From positions 20,219,756 to 20,283,755 of the forward strand of contig NC_053141.1 of NCBI RefSeq assembly GCF_016808335.1: a DNA stretch of 64,000 nt, written 5' to 3'. The notes beneath the pieces were generated by a model. It was given only the letters and a program-made list of their open reading frames with translations, made no database searches and was not told the DNA's origin. The position numbers and the translations under genes are program-made. Each line of letters starts with the position of its first letter. Position 1 is the first letter of the stretch. Source of the DNA: Panicum virgatum (lineage: Eukaryota; Streptophyta; Magnoliopsida; Poales; Poaceae). Positions 1 to 10,953 of this stretch are shown here, piece after piece.

Positions 1-1081
1 TATCATGGCTTCAATGATGTGTCTTCTCCATTGTTCTTGCTTTACCCATGGTGTCGGGATTGGAAGATGCTCCTGTGCTTCATGTTGATGATCCGAATGG
101 TTTCCTCCCTTGATAACATCACTCGATTAGAAGTATATCGAGCATCTCACTGGAGAAGATAGGTGGTGTCGTGGTTCTTCTAATCTTATTGCCTCCAGCT
201 TTGGTCAACTTCAAATCATCATCTTTTGCGTACACAGCCCTTCCAATCATCCTTTGACATCATCATCACCTTCTTCGTCGGTTGCTACTGCCTCTGTCCT
301 CGTTGAATTCCCCTTCATCCAGTGCAGAACATGTACCAAACTTCTACTCCATTGCAAGGTGCATCAAATTATATTTCCAACAAGTGTTTATTCACCCCAA
401 TTAGACTCTGGATAAAGAAGTTATGCTCGTTTTATTACGGTGCTGCAATCTGTCCAGAGGGATTTCAGAACGCGCAGCGTTGAAAGATTTTACCATAACT
501 CTTCACACCGATCTCCAAAGTTGATGGTTCTTGATCCGTTGGAAAGAAGACTTGATGGAGCTTCAAAATAATCTATTATTTGCTCATGGTACTTCTCTGA
601 TCTTGGACGAAAAACTCATCACAATAGTAACACTTCATAGATGATGATGATCGCACGATTTTCTTCACGGTCATGCTTCATACCTATTGCTTGAACAAAC
701 AATTTTTCCCAAAAACATTAGTCTTTAAAATTAAGTGACACAGCGGCGTACCTTATTTATCATCTTTTGCTTTTGGGGAGTGGGGACTCGATAGCGGATG
801 CTGGGCCACTAACAAAAGTTAGCACCTACCACTAAAGAGTGAATCTGGATGTTGTCGATGTGGACGTTGTCGATGTTCCATGTCGAGGCTCCTCGATCAT
901 CTTGTTGCCGATTTTTTGAAATTTGTCGAAGTGGATTATGGACTTCTCTAAGTCCAAGTTTGGTGTCTAACTTTTTCCACCTACTTTCAAGGATACAAAC
1001 AAGAAAACAAAGATATATGCAATAATAAAATTAGGGTTAGTCCAAAAACTAGATAGATCGCCATAGGGTTCGTGTTGCCGA
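1..1081 (-). mobile_element. Ty3/gypsy retrotransposon, internal leader region (partial)
   Basis: This stretch lies next to the primer-binding site of the minus-strand LTR element and continues beyond the left window edge, so it should be the untranslated leader or gag start. I see no open reading frame of useful length in it. Assignment rests on its position beside the PBS and LTR, not on protein similarity. Confidence 0.55.
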
Positions 1082-1099
1082 TCCCCGGCAACGGCGCCA
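1082..1099 (-). promoter_or_regulatory. Retrotransposon primer-binding site
   Basis: On the minus strand it reads TGGCGCCGTTGCCGGGGA, starting 8 bases after the LTR end at 1108. From memory this is the tRNA-Asp-type PBS used by Athila-like and other plant gypsy elements. It fixes the element orientation: the LTR to the right is the 5' LTR. Confidence 0.75.
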
Positions 1100-1107
1100 G
1101 AAAAGCT

Positions 1108-2566
1108 TGTTGACGCTCCTTAGCGCCCCGATTTGTATACCGCAAGCGCACGGTTTCGTGTAGCTTTTCCCTCAGAGTATTCCTCCAAGGTTTATCAATC
1201 CGTGGATCGACAAAGAACTACCTAGGTTTTCCATCTAATCTAACGAATCTATCCTAACATGAAGCATTGATTGCATATAAAGGGTAAACATTTGATAGAT
1301 ATGAGTGATGTGTAAAGGTTGATCTCATCCATGAACATAGGCTTAATCATAGCAAAACCAAAGACATGACTAGGCCTATCGTCATCTAGTTGTAGTTCAA
1401 GCTAACGAGCAAATAAATCATGCATCTCAATCAAAAGCATCTTTAAACTCAAAATCTCCAATCCGATCCCTCGATACTCCGCCTACTCTGTGGAGACGGC
1501 CTGTCACGACGCCCCCCTTTTGAACGAAATACCCTGAAGCAAGTCGAACCCCCTTTGGTAGTTCCGCCATGAACCTCTAGCCACCATGACTACAAGATCA
1601 TGCTAAGCGATCTATCTCGATAATAGATATAAGATGAAGCAAACCCAAAGAAAAGAACGAAATCGAAAGAGAGAACATGATCGCTAAAAGATTCGGAAGA
1701 CATGATTATCATTACTCACATAATAGATTCGTTTGGATTGTCACCACCGAGTACATACCATTGACGACTCCAACTAGCTCATGAACTCCACCATGGCACA
1801 ACCACGCAGGGAGGCCATGGCAGCTAGGGGTGGCCTAAGCCATCTCCTAGACAACTTCGAAGACTTGTGGCGGCCGTCGTCTCCCTCCGGTCTTGGCCCT
1901 AGGTTTTCGTCGAGTTCTGGGTGGATGGATGCTCCGATTTGAATAAGGTGTGAGCTATTTATAAGCCGAGGAAGCCACCGGTCGAAGGGGAGGCTAAACC
2001 GCCTCGAAAACGGGCTGGGCCGGCCGGCCCCATGGGCCTAGGCCGGCCGGCCTACCCCATTTCGGGCTCGCCTCGGTCTCATCTTTCGCGTGTAGACTCC
2101 TCGCATCTTCTAGAGTTTCTGTCCTTCACGATTGCACCCCTTTGGACGTTGTTATCTTGGAGATATCTTCGAGGAAAGGATAGGATAGGGAATCCTTCCT
2201 TAAATCTTCATTTGCTTTGCTTAATTCTGAAGTATCTTGATCTCATCTTCGTGGGCTCGGTCCTTTGGGCTGTCTTGGAGGATGGATGTGCGTGAATGGG
2301 CTTCGAATCAACATGGGCTTTGGTCCTCCCTTTGGGCTTTGGCCTTCATCTTTCTCCGTGTTAGCGCTCGATCACGGGCCTCGTCATTTCATGTTCCAAA
2401 ATAGGCCAAAAACCTGCAGAAACGAAGTTCCTCCAAAATATATGTGCAAGTGTGAAAATGACCAATAATGAGGCTGGGGTTAAGACGGTTAGTGATTTTG
2501 ATATTAAATTCATGCCATTATCAAGGATAAACAAGGGATAAAATGGGTACTTAAGGAGCGCCAACA
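1108..2566 (-). mobile_element. 5' LTR of Ty3/gypsy retrotransposon
   Basis: The 1459-bp segment is bounded by TGTTGACGCTCCTTA at the left and TAAGGAGCGCCAACA at the right, giving the TG...CA ends and a short inverted terminal repeat expected of an LTR. A PBS follows it on the minus strand. It contains phrases common in grass LTRs (a run around 1130-1200 on codes for nothing). The right end abuts the CACTA fragment, so the element inserted into that transposon. The matching 3' LTR and target duplication are outside the window. Confidence 0.8.
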
Positions 2567-2670
2567 CCCCCCAACCAAAGAAAAAGAGACCAGCCACCCC
2601 AAAGAAAAAGGGAAGGGGTATGGCAGAACCCAAGGAATCAGCATAGAAAGCAACGGAATCAAAGGGTGAG

Positions 2671-3934
2671 GTGGCACCCAAGGAACCAGCAAAGAATGTA
2701 TGGACTTCTGCTCACTCCAAGTTTGAGATGGGCAAGCCAATGTTGTCAGAGCTGGATCTGGCCACTGCAGGAGTGAATACCAAGGGACTCCACAACCACT
2801 ACATCACCCATGCCATGGACAATGATAATACGTCAATCGTGGGTGAATTCAAGGCTGAGGACTTGCACAGTGGGCCTGGTTTTTTCTCCGTTTCTTGGTC
2901 TGATCAATACGACGTCTTCAACCTCGATGACTTGGACACCTCCCTCATCCATTGCTTGACACTGTGAGTATATATAGCACAAAAGATTGTTCACTGTCAT
3001 TCTTAATTAATTCGTAATGCTAAACCCTATGTCAGCTTCCTGAAAACTAATGTATTTGTATGTAGGCAATTGGCCAGAGAATCAAAGGAACGTCAGCTTG
3101 GTGTTGCATTCATTGACCCCCAGGATTTCTCTGCCAGCGTGATCAATTCGGATCCGCAGCACATACAGTCTGCCATCTCAACGGTCTTGAAGTCTTCACC
3201 AGGTTCTGTGCTTGCTGCGCACCACACAGGCACCCACTATCTCCTAGTCGTCATCTGTCCGAAGTGGGAAATAGTGTGGTACTTGTACTCCGTAAGACCA
3301 CGCGGCGACGATGGCATCACTCTGGGACAACGAGACTACATTAGCATCAAGGTGGTTATTGATAGGTATATCTCTGAGTTAACACATTTGCAATCTTCTC
3401 ATTTGGAGCTTGTCACCTATTTAATTTGCAGCTAACGACATCCATAACGCCTAATGCAATGCTTCCTCCACCTTTCGAGCCGAGCACTGTCTTCCAAAAA
3501 CCAATTTGACGCATGTGACCGATTTTCCGGTATATCTCTGACCGCCTGCATACTAAGTTTTTATGATTTCACTAAATAATATATTTGTCCAAACAGTATA
3601 TATCATCTTGAGCAGTGCATGCAGCAAGGACCTAGAAATGAATACGGGTTCTATGTTACATACCACATGATCCGCCTTGCTGCAAGTTTCAAAAACCTTA
3701 AAGGAGCAAAAGTAAGCCTTTGTCAAATATATCTCTGACCGCTTGCTGCATCAACATATATATATTTGTTGTACAAGCATTCATCATTTGACTGTCACTT
3801 TTTGCTAGGACGTGCGAGGTCATCCGAACAAGCAATTGAACAACAAGCAGCTCTCGGCTATTAGAGAAAGGCTTGCCTCCTTCTTGCTTGTAGATGTCAT
3901 AAGCGACAAAGGTGACTTCCACTGTCACAGCTGA
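2671..3934 (+). pseudogene. CACTA-encoded Ulp1-like (C48) protease, inactive
   Basis: Four exons can be followed: up to about 2966, 3066-3365, 3597-3710 and 3809-3934, joined by GT-AG introns, ending LLVDVISDKGDFHCHS-stop. The segment with LGVAFIDPQ and HYLLVVICPKW matches the C48 protease region of grass CACTA ORF2 proteins. The catalytic His is kept (HYLLVV). The usual Asp (YLDS) is Tyr (YLYS) and the catalytic Cys (LCGYYVC) is Tyr (NEYGFYV), so it should have no peptidase activity. The N-terminal part is lost at the LTR junction. Compare the intact triad in the CACTA element at 41.9-52.8 kb. Confidence 0.7.
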
Positions 3935-4184
3935 ACTGATTTCTTTCATGGACGTACTCTCGATTCATGTGATTATTATATATGTGTACTGTTAATTTGT
4001 AGTGCAGAGATACAATATATAGTTTGTCATGTACAGTTGGTGGTTGTTTCTTATGTAAGCTTTGTGAGATATCAATTGAGTTCTATTTTGTGTGTTTGCT
4101 GGATCAACAAGAAGGCTGTCAAATCCTAGCTGTGCTCTAGGATGCAGCCAGGAAACAAATATCAGCTTGCAGGGGTCAGGTTCT

Positions 4185-4630
4185 AAGGTGACCTGCAACA
4201 ACCAAACCCGTCACTTCTGTATACTCACAAGGTGACAGCGCAGTAAAGCACAACCCGTCACTTATCTAGAATCGTAGGTGACGGGCGACGTGAGCTAACC
4301 GTCACATGTGTTGGACAAAGGTGACGGCCATAGACCTCATACGGGGGACCTGGTCACCGAAAAAGGTGACAGTGCTAAACTGAAGCTCGTCACCTTCTAC
4401 ATACTGATAAGTGACGGGTTTTGTTAAAGGCCCGTCACCTGGAGTAGACAAAGGTGACGGACGAAGACCTCACACGGGGGGTCTAGTCACCAAGAAAGGT
4501 GACGGTTGTATACTCATATCCATCACCTTTTTGTCACATAGGTGACGAGCAAATTCCCGTCACCCTTCTGTTCTAAACAGTGATGATGTAGGAGTGACGG
4601 GCGCGATGCCCGTCACTATAGGCCTTTTCC
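4185..4630. repeat. CACTA subterminal repeats
   Basis: Dense direct and inverted copies of a GGTGACGG-type motif, spaced by 20-60 bases, run up to the terminus at 4639. In CACTA elements such arrays bind the transposase accessory protein. The motif differs from the ACCGGT-rich motif of the larger CACTA element, so the two belong to different subfamilies. Confidence 0.75.
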
Positions 4631-4639
4631 TACATAGTG

Positions 4640-5460
4640 ATCTCTGAGCTGTGTGAGCAATTGAGAAGTCCTCCCCAACCTCTCTTTGTGAGATTTGAGT
4701 GATTAGAGTTGAATCCTTTGAGTTGGGTTGAGTGAAATCTTTGCTTAGAGATCATTTAAGCAGTGAGAGCATAATCCCTAACTTGAGCACTTAAGGTTGC
4801 GTCGGCCAACTTGATTAAAGCATTTGTTACTCTTGGAGGTGAAGCCTCCTAAACGGCTAGGCGTCGCCGGCTAGCTCCCAAGCTTGAGCAGCGGCAAATT
4901 TGTTGCAGCAGTGATTGTGTGCCACGAGGGCATATGGTCATATAGTGGAAAGGAGGAGATAGCTTGACCTTATGGTCACCATAAGCTTCCTCAACGGAGA
5001 GTAGGATTCACACATGGTGAATGTGGTGAATCCGAACTTCAGTGAAACAAATCTCTGTGTCTCCTTTGCATCTTCTTCATTTGGTTTGCCTCATATCTTG
5101 TGCTCTAGCTTTATCTGTGCTTCCACTTCGATCTACTTGGTTGGGTTATTTCTGTGTGTGCAGGTGTGTAGAATATATTTTCCATCACTTGTAGAAGCAC
5201 TACACCAAGTTACTGTTGTGCTAGAGCTCGAGGAAAGGGAATTAATCTTATTTGTGCAGGTTCTAAGCAAGACCGGTCTGACCGGTTGGTAAGTTGGTCA
5301 CAGGTTCTAAGTGCAGGACCGGTCTGACTGGTCTGTATGACCGGTCTGACCGGTCGGTGACTAACTGTGTGCTTTAAGTGTTTTAATCTGCAAGATTTGT
5401 TTTAAATGCCTATTCACCCCCCCCCCCTCTAGGCGACATCACGCGATTAAGGTCCTTTCA
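4640..5460 (+). mobile_element. LTR fragment, copia-like (3' part)
   Basis: The segment ends CACCCC...CTCTAGGCGACATC...GGTCCTTTCA, a phrase I recognise from the 3' end of grass copia (SIRE-like) LTRs, and contains the ACCGGTCTGACCGGT motifs common in grass LTRs. The expected TGGTATCAGAGC primer site does not follow. The CACTA fragment interrupts it on the left. No gene is seen. Confidence 0.5.
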
Positions 5461-6230
5461 AGAGTCACCACTCAAGAGGATCGATGGCAACCTTAAAACT
5501 TGTCTCAACGGGGACTAGCTTGGTGGCAACCAAGTGAACCTCGGGATAAAATCTTGTGTCTCCCTAATGGTTTGATTTTCTTTGTGCATAATTTACAGTT
5601 GTGGTGAAGTTGCTCGATATAGTGGTGCTTGTGTTTTGAGTACAGGAACTTGGAGATATACCCGAGGAAGTCAATTCAATGATCATCTCCAAATTTGGCC
5701 TGATTTGGAGCTCTCTAGCCTTACTCTTCAGTTTGGGAGTTCTTTGCCAGGGCGAAACCGGTGGCACCGAATTTGCAAAACCGGTGATACCAGTTTTTCT
5801 AGACATATACAATTTTGTATTTACTTGCTCGTTTTCTTGTGCTAGTGAGTTGTGGATGCTCTTGTGTAACTAGTTTACTTTTGTAGTTAAATAGTTTTTC
5901 TCCCTTGTGCTTGTTAGCTTGTGTAGCTTAAGTAGCCTTGCTTAGTTTGTGTAGCTAAGTAGTTTTAAACTCTTTAGTTTAGTTTGTGTTGCTTTGCTAG
6001 TTGAGTAAGTTCTAGTTGTGCTTGGGCTTTGTGTGCTTTGCATACTAGTATGTGTAGGAGCTCCCCGATTATTCGAGTACTAGTTGCATAGGCTTGTGTG
6101 ACCTTGCAAACTAGAATTGTGTAGGTGAGCTCTACCTAACCCTGCACCTTAGTTGCTCAATTAGATAGATGGGTGTAGTCTTGGCTAGCCCGATTAGTTT
6201 AAATTCCGCATTTGTTTCGGATAGCCGGCA
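5461..6230 (+). other. Retrotransposon-derived noncoding sequence
   Basis: T/G-rich low-complexity sequence with many short repeats (AGTTTGTGTAGCT-like around 5900-6000). The start (CAACGGGGACTAGCTTGGTGG) resembles LTR-leader phrases of grass retrotransposons. Short open frames here look accidental. No supported gene. Confidence 0.4.
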
Positions 6231-6434
6231 ACGTTTTAAGTTTTAGAAAGGACTATTCACTCCCTTCCAGTCCGCCATCTCGACCATACAGCCGCCATGA
6301 GAGGAGGCGGCCACCGGGACTTGTCGGGCAAGTAGCCCGCGCCGCGGTGAGTAGAGTCGGCCGCCAGGACTTCACCGATCCATCTTTGTCGTTGAGTCAA
6401 TTCAAGTGCCTTTCTACTACAAATGTAATAATGG
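6231..6434 (+). other. GC-richer fragment of unknown origin
   Basis: About 200 bases (6260-6390) are richer in GC than the flanks and carry an 80-codon open frame from 6212. I recognise no domain. It may be a 5'-UTR or exon fragment carried next to the hAT transposase relic. Confidence 0.3.
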
Positions 6435-6955
6435 ATGGAATGTCCCACAACTAAGACTGCTTGGGGCAAGATCTATAATGATGATGCTTCTGATTCTGGT
6501 ACTGGTAGTGGAAGTCCTAGTCTTGGTTTTACTTCCTCCTTGCATAGAAGATCATCTGGTAGTGCTTTGCTGCAAGCTGCAACTTCTGGTGCTTCTCTAG
6601 CAGCTACTTCTGAACTGTCTACCTACCTAGACAGTGATACAATTAACTAGTTTGATGATGATTTCAACATCTTGCACTGGTGGCATGAGCATAAGCTATC
6701 ATATTCTGTTCTTTCAATCCTAGCTAGAGATGTTATGACTATGCCTGTTTCTACAATTCATCAAAGTCTGCTTTTAATACAACGGGCAAGATCATCAAGG
6801 AGCGGCGACAGCGTTTGGGCCCTGAGAAGATGGAGATGCTAGCTCTAGTGAAGGATTGGGAGCAAGGAGATGCAAGACTTCATCATGCCATAGAGCATGA
6901 AGAACTGCAAGACTCTTTTGAAAACTTGTATCTTGATGAAGCTGAATCTGTGTAG
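6435..6955 (+). pseudogene. hAT transposase, C-terminal dimerisation region, broken
   Basis: Translation gives LHRRSSGSALL..., then FNILHWWHEHKLSYSVLSIL, ARDVMTMPVSTI, and in a shifted frame FNTTGKIIKERRQRLGP...LALVKDWEQGDARLHHA. The WW-x-P/S-LS-LARD and RR-RL-PE motifs are the hAT C-terminal dimerisation domain of Ac/TAM3-like transposases. A TAG interrupts it at 6648-6650, a one-base loss shifts the frame near 6752, and the N-terminal zinc finger and most of the catalytic core are absent. The stop is at 6953-6955. Confidence 0.75.
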
Positions 6956-7600
6956 TGTGGTATGGGCATGTGGTCCAAAGTCCAAACTCGAATTGAACTT
7001 GAAATGTTGTAATTGAACAATTTAGAGCTAGTCGTACTCTTTTCTTTTGTAGGGTTTTCTCCTCACGAGGTGTGAGGTTTTACCTACAAAGATTTTTAAT
7101 GAGGCAGCAAGTAAAACAACTCAAGTTATTTAATATATGTAGTCCTTGTTAATGTGGCTATGTCTAGGTTTGAATGTGTGAAAATTTCAATTTTTTACTT
7201 GTGAAATTTGAATAGATGGTAAAAATATGGGCTGTTGAAGTGGTGGCAAGGATGACGAGCCATGGGCCGACACGGCATGTCAGGCCCGTTTAGGTAATCG
7301 TGCTGGCCTGGCACGCGAAATAGACCATCGTGTCGTGCCTGTGCTTATGTCCTATGTCTAGACACATGGACCTTCTTGACTCGGCACGAATAGATAAACA
7401 GGCCAATCATGCCGGCCTAATCATGCCGGGCCAAGCGGATAAGGGAATAAGCCTAGTGCCTTGAGGACAAAACGATGAGTTCGTGTGGGTAGAAAAAAAA
7501 TCATGGAATGAATGAATTGTAAAAATAAGAAAAGACATTGCAGCTGAAAGATATATTTTCAAAACAGCATTCCAAAAATCCAAATATTTGATGGTATTAT
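6956..7600. other. hAT 3' flank and intergenic DNA
   Basis: AT-rich sequence followed by a GC-rich stretch (7240-7440) with repeated GGCACG/CATGCCGGCC motifs of the kind found near the ends of grass hAT elements. I could not place a terminal inverted repeat. No gene is seen. Confidence 0.4.
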
Positions 7601-7604
7601 AGAA

Positions 7605-7631
7605 AAATTCACCTTTGACAATGGCCAAATC
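7605..7631 (+). repeat. 27-bp direct repeat, copy 1
   Basis: Identical over 27 bases to 10605-10631, exactly 3000 bases away. The second copy lies 323 bases upstream of the alpha-SNAP start codon. Together they bracket the GC-rich island, a MITE and both SINEs. Confidence 0.85.
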
Positions 7632-8645
7632 TCTAAAACACGAAAGCGCGTCCCGCTCAGGCGATTCTCTGGAAGCTGATCGTGCCACGTCACCCGAAAA
7701 ACCAGCGACCATCCGATCGGGCCGCCTCTTCATCCAACATCACCCGAAAAACCAGCGACCATCCGATTGGGTTGCCTCTTCATCCAAATCGTCCGCTCGG
7801 TCGTCTGCCCCGATGCCTCCGCTCCTGTCTACGCTGTGTAGACCTTGCTCCGCCACCGCCAGCCCCCTGCCTTTGTCGCCGCCCCTGCTCTGCCGCTTGC
7901 CCACCCCTGCCTCGCCGCCCTCTTTCATGTCCGGTCGGCTGCCCCGACCCGGCGCACGAGCGTGGCCCGTGGCGCTGCGTACACGCCCGCGGCGGCTTGG
8001 TGCGGTGGCTGGCTGGGGTAGGCAGCCAGGAGGCGAGCGGAGGCCGGCCGCGCACGCGCACCAGCTACCCAAGGGCGCGGTGAAGCTCACCGGCCAAGCA
8101 CAACATGGGGAGCAGCGGCGAGGAGGCGGGGCGACGACGTTCGGCGGCAGTGGCAATAGAGCTCCACCGAGGAGGACCTACGGAAGGGGAATCAGCCGGG
8201 TGAGGACCGTTATCGGTCGAGGAGAGGACGGGGAAGCTCCCTACGCAAGGAATTGAAGGGAGCCTCACCGGAGATGACGAATCAAGGGCGGGCGGCGGTG
8301 GGGAAGAAGGTTGCACCGCCACGCCCCGTGCGGAGCCAGAGCGAGACCACGACGGCGACCTTCCCACATGAATCAGGCTAGTGGACCTCGCTGACGCCGC
8401 TGTCTCCTTCCACCGGGGCCACCACGCTTGGCTTCGAGCTTCGCCGCCACAGCAGCCAGCAGCAATCTTTCCCACCGCTGTGCCACCCTCCATCCCTATA
8501 TGCCTCTACTGTGCCTCGCAGCCCCTCTACCCACGCCGTGCGCAGACGAGCCGGGGAGCACAAGCTGCAGCTGCAGATGGGAGGGCGGGAGCTCCCTACT
8601 GCTTTGTCGCTCCGCGGTATAGGGTCTGGCAAAGGAAATGGGAGA
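7632..8645 (+). other. GC-rich island, possible captured gene fragment
   Basis: About 1 kb of very GC-rich sequence between AT-rich flanks. Long overlapping open frames exist on both strands (a 213-codon + frame from 7615), as expected from composition alone, and no domain is recognisable. Composition resembles the 5' end of a grass gene. It begins immediately after the 27-bp repeat. It could be a transposon-captured exon (Pack-MULE-like), but no terminal inverted repeats were identified. Confidence 0.35.
7691..7789 (+). repeat. 50-bp tandem duplication
   Basis: Two adjacent copies, 7691-7740 and 7741-7789, both beginning CACCCGAAAAACCAGCGACC and differing at only a few bases. Confidence 0.85.
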
Positions 8646-8649
8646 CCTA

Positions 8650-8784
8650 GGGCTCGTTTGGATGGCGCTCTAGCCTGAGCTTGCCTGCCAGGCAATCAAT
8701 CTCAGCCCCAGGCGACCGAAATCCAACACCGGGGGGCGCTGCCTGGCGTCGGAGCTGCTTGGCAGGCAGCATCCAAACAGCCCC
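8650..8784. mobile_element. 135-bp MITE (PIF/Tourist-like)
   Basis: Ends are GGGCTCGTTTGGATG at the left and CATCCAAACAGCCCC at the right, an inverted pair, and CTA flanks both sides (8647-8649 and 8785-8787). The interior is partly palindromic (TGCCTGCCAGGCA). The size, ends and 3-base duplication fit a Tourist-like MITE. Confidence 0.7.
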
Positions 8785-9197
8785 CTAGCTACTGCTCTGG
8801 CATTGGCATGGATGTGTATCTGGATGCCTGTACGCTACCGTATCAAAGGAAGGGAAGGATGGATCGCTGGAAGGTGCTGGAGGCCTGTAGCTTTGGGGAA
8901 CAGAGATAACAAATCGATGGAGAGAGGAGACTTGAGCGGAAGCAAACCATCGTCACAGGGAGCCACGGAGGTTTGAGCTGCTGCCTCTGCTACTCACTCG
9001 GTGGGAGCACTGCCCCCGGAAACATGGGCAAAGCAAAAAGGTAGATGCCACGTGCATGGCCACTCAATACGTGTAACAGCAAATTAAGTGAGAGTGAGTA
9101 TAAAAATGTGTAAAATTGTACATACATACAAAGTTACAAACTGAGCATCGCAATGGCACCATACGACCATACATACCCCAAAAATAGGGAAAAAATT
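8785..9197. other. Intergenic DNA
   Basis: No gene, RNA or transposon end recognised. Moderately GC-rich at the start, turning AT-rich. Confidence 0.5.
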
Positions 9198-9492
9198 ATT
9201 TTTTCTAGATTACAATCCAACTCATACACTCACAATACACACACTCATACCTCTATAAACACACGTACACAAACCTATCCTTATGAGCATCTTCGAAGAC
9301 TGAGCAGGTAAATCCTTAAGATTGACAAAATCACCACAGGTAACTTGCTGTCGATGAGAATATCGACTGCCACTGAATACACAACGCCGCTAAATACTAG
9401 AAAATTCGCTTTTATGGTGAGTCGAATTCAGAACCTGAAGTGCTAGGAGGCTCTTGTAACCTCTCATAGCGGCTCTTGTAACCTCTCATAGC
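9198..9492 (-). mobile_element. tRNA-derived SINE, minus orientation
   Basis: On the minus strand the sequence parallels the SINE at 10189: GGTTACAAGAGCC near the 5' end, an internal GGTTCTGAATTCGACTC (decayed B box), CTCAGTCTTCGAAGATGCTC in the body and a GTAATCTAG-plus-A-rich tail. It has lost a canonical A box. Two 22-bp tandem copies of its 5' end lie at 9449-9470 and 9471-9492. Confidence 0.65.
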
Positions 9493-9560
9493 TTAAACGG
9501 GTTTACCGTGCCAAGTACATGTGGCCATGGGTTTACCGTGCCCAAGTACATATGGCCAAT
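9449..9560 (+). repeat. Two adjacent short tandem duplications
   Basis: A 22-bp unit is repeated at 9449-9470 and 9471-9492. A roughly 30-bp unit starting GGGTTTACCGTGC is repeated at 9499-9528 and 9529-9559. The first unit is the SINE 5' end. Confidence 0.85.
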
Positions 9561-10188
9561 CCATCGCCACTACTGGGTTCAAATGTCTGGATAAAAATAT
9601 GTGATAGTTTAAGACAAACCTATATAATCCCAACTTACTTGAAAACTAGAAAGTACAAACATGGATATTTTACACAATAAAACACTACACATATATAGAG
9701 TTAAAAAACACACCTCAACTGATCAGTTCCTACAAACACATAATTTCAACATATTAAATTTATCATATGATAAATTCAATTTACAATATAAATTATTCCA
9801 CCAACAGGATGAGCGACAACGCTCCGTCGCCGGATGTAAACCCTTGGCACCATCCTCCCCCGAAAACCCTAGCTCCATTTTTCCTCCCTCCCTCTCTCTC
9901 ACCCACTGATGAACGTGTATTTAGTCCGAATTTTTTCTATGGACAGGAAAATACATAGATAAAATTATGTATATTTTGCATATGCCCTAATTTATCGTAC
10001 AAATTAGAGGATGCATATTTTGCCAATTACCAATATTTCCTATAGAGTAGGCACCACATATCTTCCTAAGTCCCAATATTTCCTATAATTTAGATGAGGA
10101 TCTATTTTTGTCAATATTCCTAAGTCCCAACATTAATCGTGCCACCGTTAAAGGAAATCCCTACAAAATGTCACCTAACAAGTTGAAA
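9561..10188. other. AT-rich intergenic DNA
   Basis: No gene supported. A small segment near 9810-9910 is GC-richer and contains a CTCCCTCCCTCTCTC run; the rest is AT-rich. Confidence 0.5.
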
Positions 10189-10478
10189 GGGCCTTTAGTC
10201 TAGTGGTTACAAGAGCCTCGGTAGCACCTGAGGTCCTGGGTTCGACTCCTCATGGGAGCGAATATTCTGGGATTTAACGGCATTGTGCATTCAGTAGTAG
10301 GCGACATTCCCGTCGACAGCGAGGTGCCTGTGGTGACTTCGTCAATTTCGAGGATTTGCCGGCTCAGTCTTCGAAGATGCTCATAGGGGTAGGGTTTATA
10401 CGTGTATTCATAGGAGTGTGAGTGTGCGTGCGTTGTGAGTGTCTTAGTTGTACTGCGTAATCTAAAAAAACAAAGAAA
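10189..10478 (+). mobile_element. tRNA-derived SINE
   Basis: A polymerase III promoter is legible: A box TAGTCTAGTGG at 10196-10206 and a perfect B box GGTTCGACTCC at 10239-10249, 33 bases apart. A tRNA-unrelated body follows with a GTGTGAGTGTGCGTGCG stretch, ending ACTGCGTAATCT plus A-rich tail. The layout fits grass SINE families. It lies about 480 bp upstream of the alpha-SNAP start codon in the same orientation. Confidence 0.8.
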
Positions 10479-10604
10479 CAAACTAAAAAGACAAAGGAAC
10501 ACTTGTATTTTCTTAAAAAAAAGTCATGTACATACTACACCTCAAAGGGTCGTCCATTGGGCATACTACACGGCAACAACGATTAATGTACACCTCAGAC
10601 ACAG

Positions 10605-10631
10605 AAATTCACCTTTGACAATGGCCAAATC
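10605..10631 (+). repeat. 27-bp direct repeat, copy 2
   Basis: Second copy of the repeat at 7605-7631, close upstream of alpha-SNAP. Confidence 0.85.
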
Positions 10632-10953
10632 ACAAATTCAGAGCCGAACCAAACATACGCTGTTCATCCGCCGCGTGTATCCCTCTGGCGCCGTGTCGCA
10701 GAAACTCGACTGCGCGGCGGGCCCCACCCAGGGCACCCAGTACCCCACCCGCGCGGCTGCGCACCCCGACCCCGTCAACAGACCGCACGACGAAGCAAGC
10801 AGAGACGCACCCAACAGACATCCCACCCCTCCGCGTGGGTGTGCGCCGTTCCCCTCCCCCCTCTCCCTTTTTCCTCTTCCGGCCTCTCCCCTCGCCGGCC
10901 ACCGCCGCGGAGGAGTAGGCGTGACAGAGACACAGATCGTCGCGGCGGCGACG
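10632..10953 (+). promoter_or_regulatory. alpha-SNAP promoter and 5' UTR region
   Basis: GC-rich sequence with a pyrimidine-rich CTCTCCCTTTTTCCTCTTCC stretch at about 10860-10880, typical of a plant 5' UTR. No clear TATA box. The start codon is the first ATG in frame with the conserved protein. Confidence 0.5.

Larger units (their letters stand above)
2567..4639 (+). mobile_element. CACTA (En/Spm) transposon, right part
   Basis: The right end reads CCTACATAGTG at 4639, the reverse complement of a CACTA terminus. About 450 bp of subterminal GGTGACGG/CCGTCACC repeats precede it, and Ulp1-like protease exons, typical of the second gene of grass CACTA elements, lie to their left. The left part has been separated by the LTR element inserted at 2566. 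The 3-base target copy to the right would be atc; its partner lies off-window. Confidence 0.8.

Noticed and set aside
7740..8156. Long minus-strand open frames in the GC-rich island upstream of alpha-SNAP
   Set aside because: Several overlapping frames are open on both strands here, which follows from high GC content; none has a recognisable domain.
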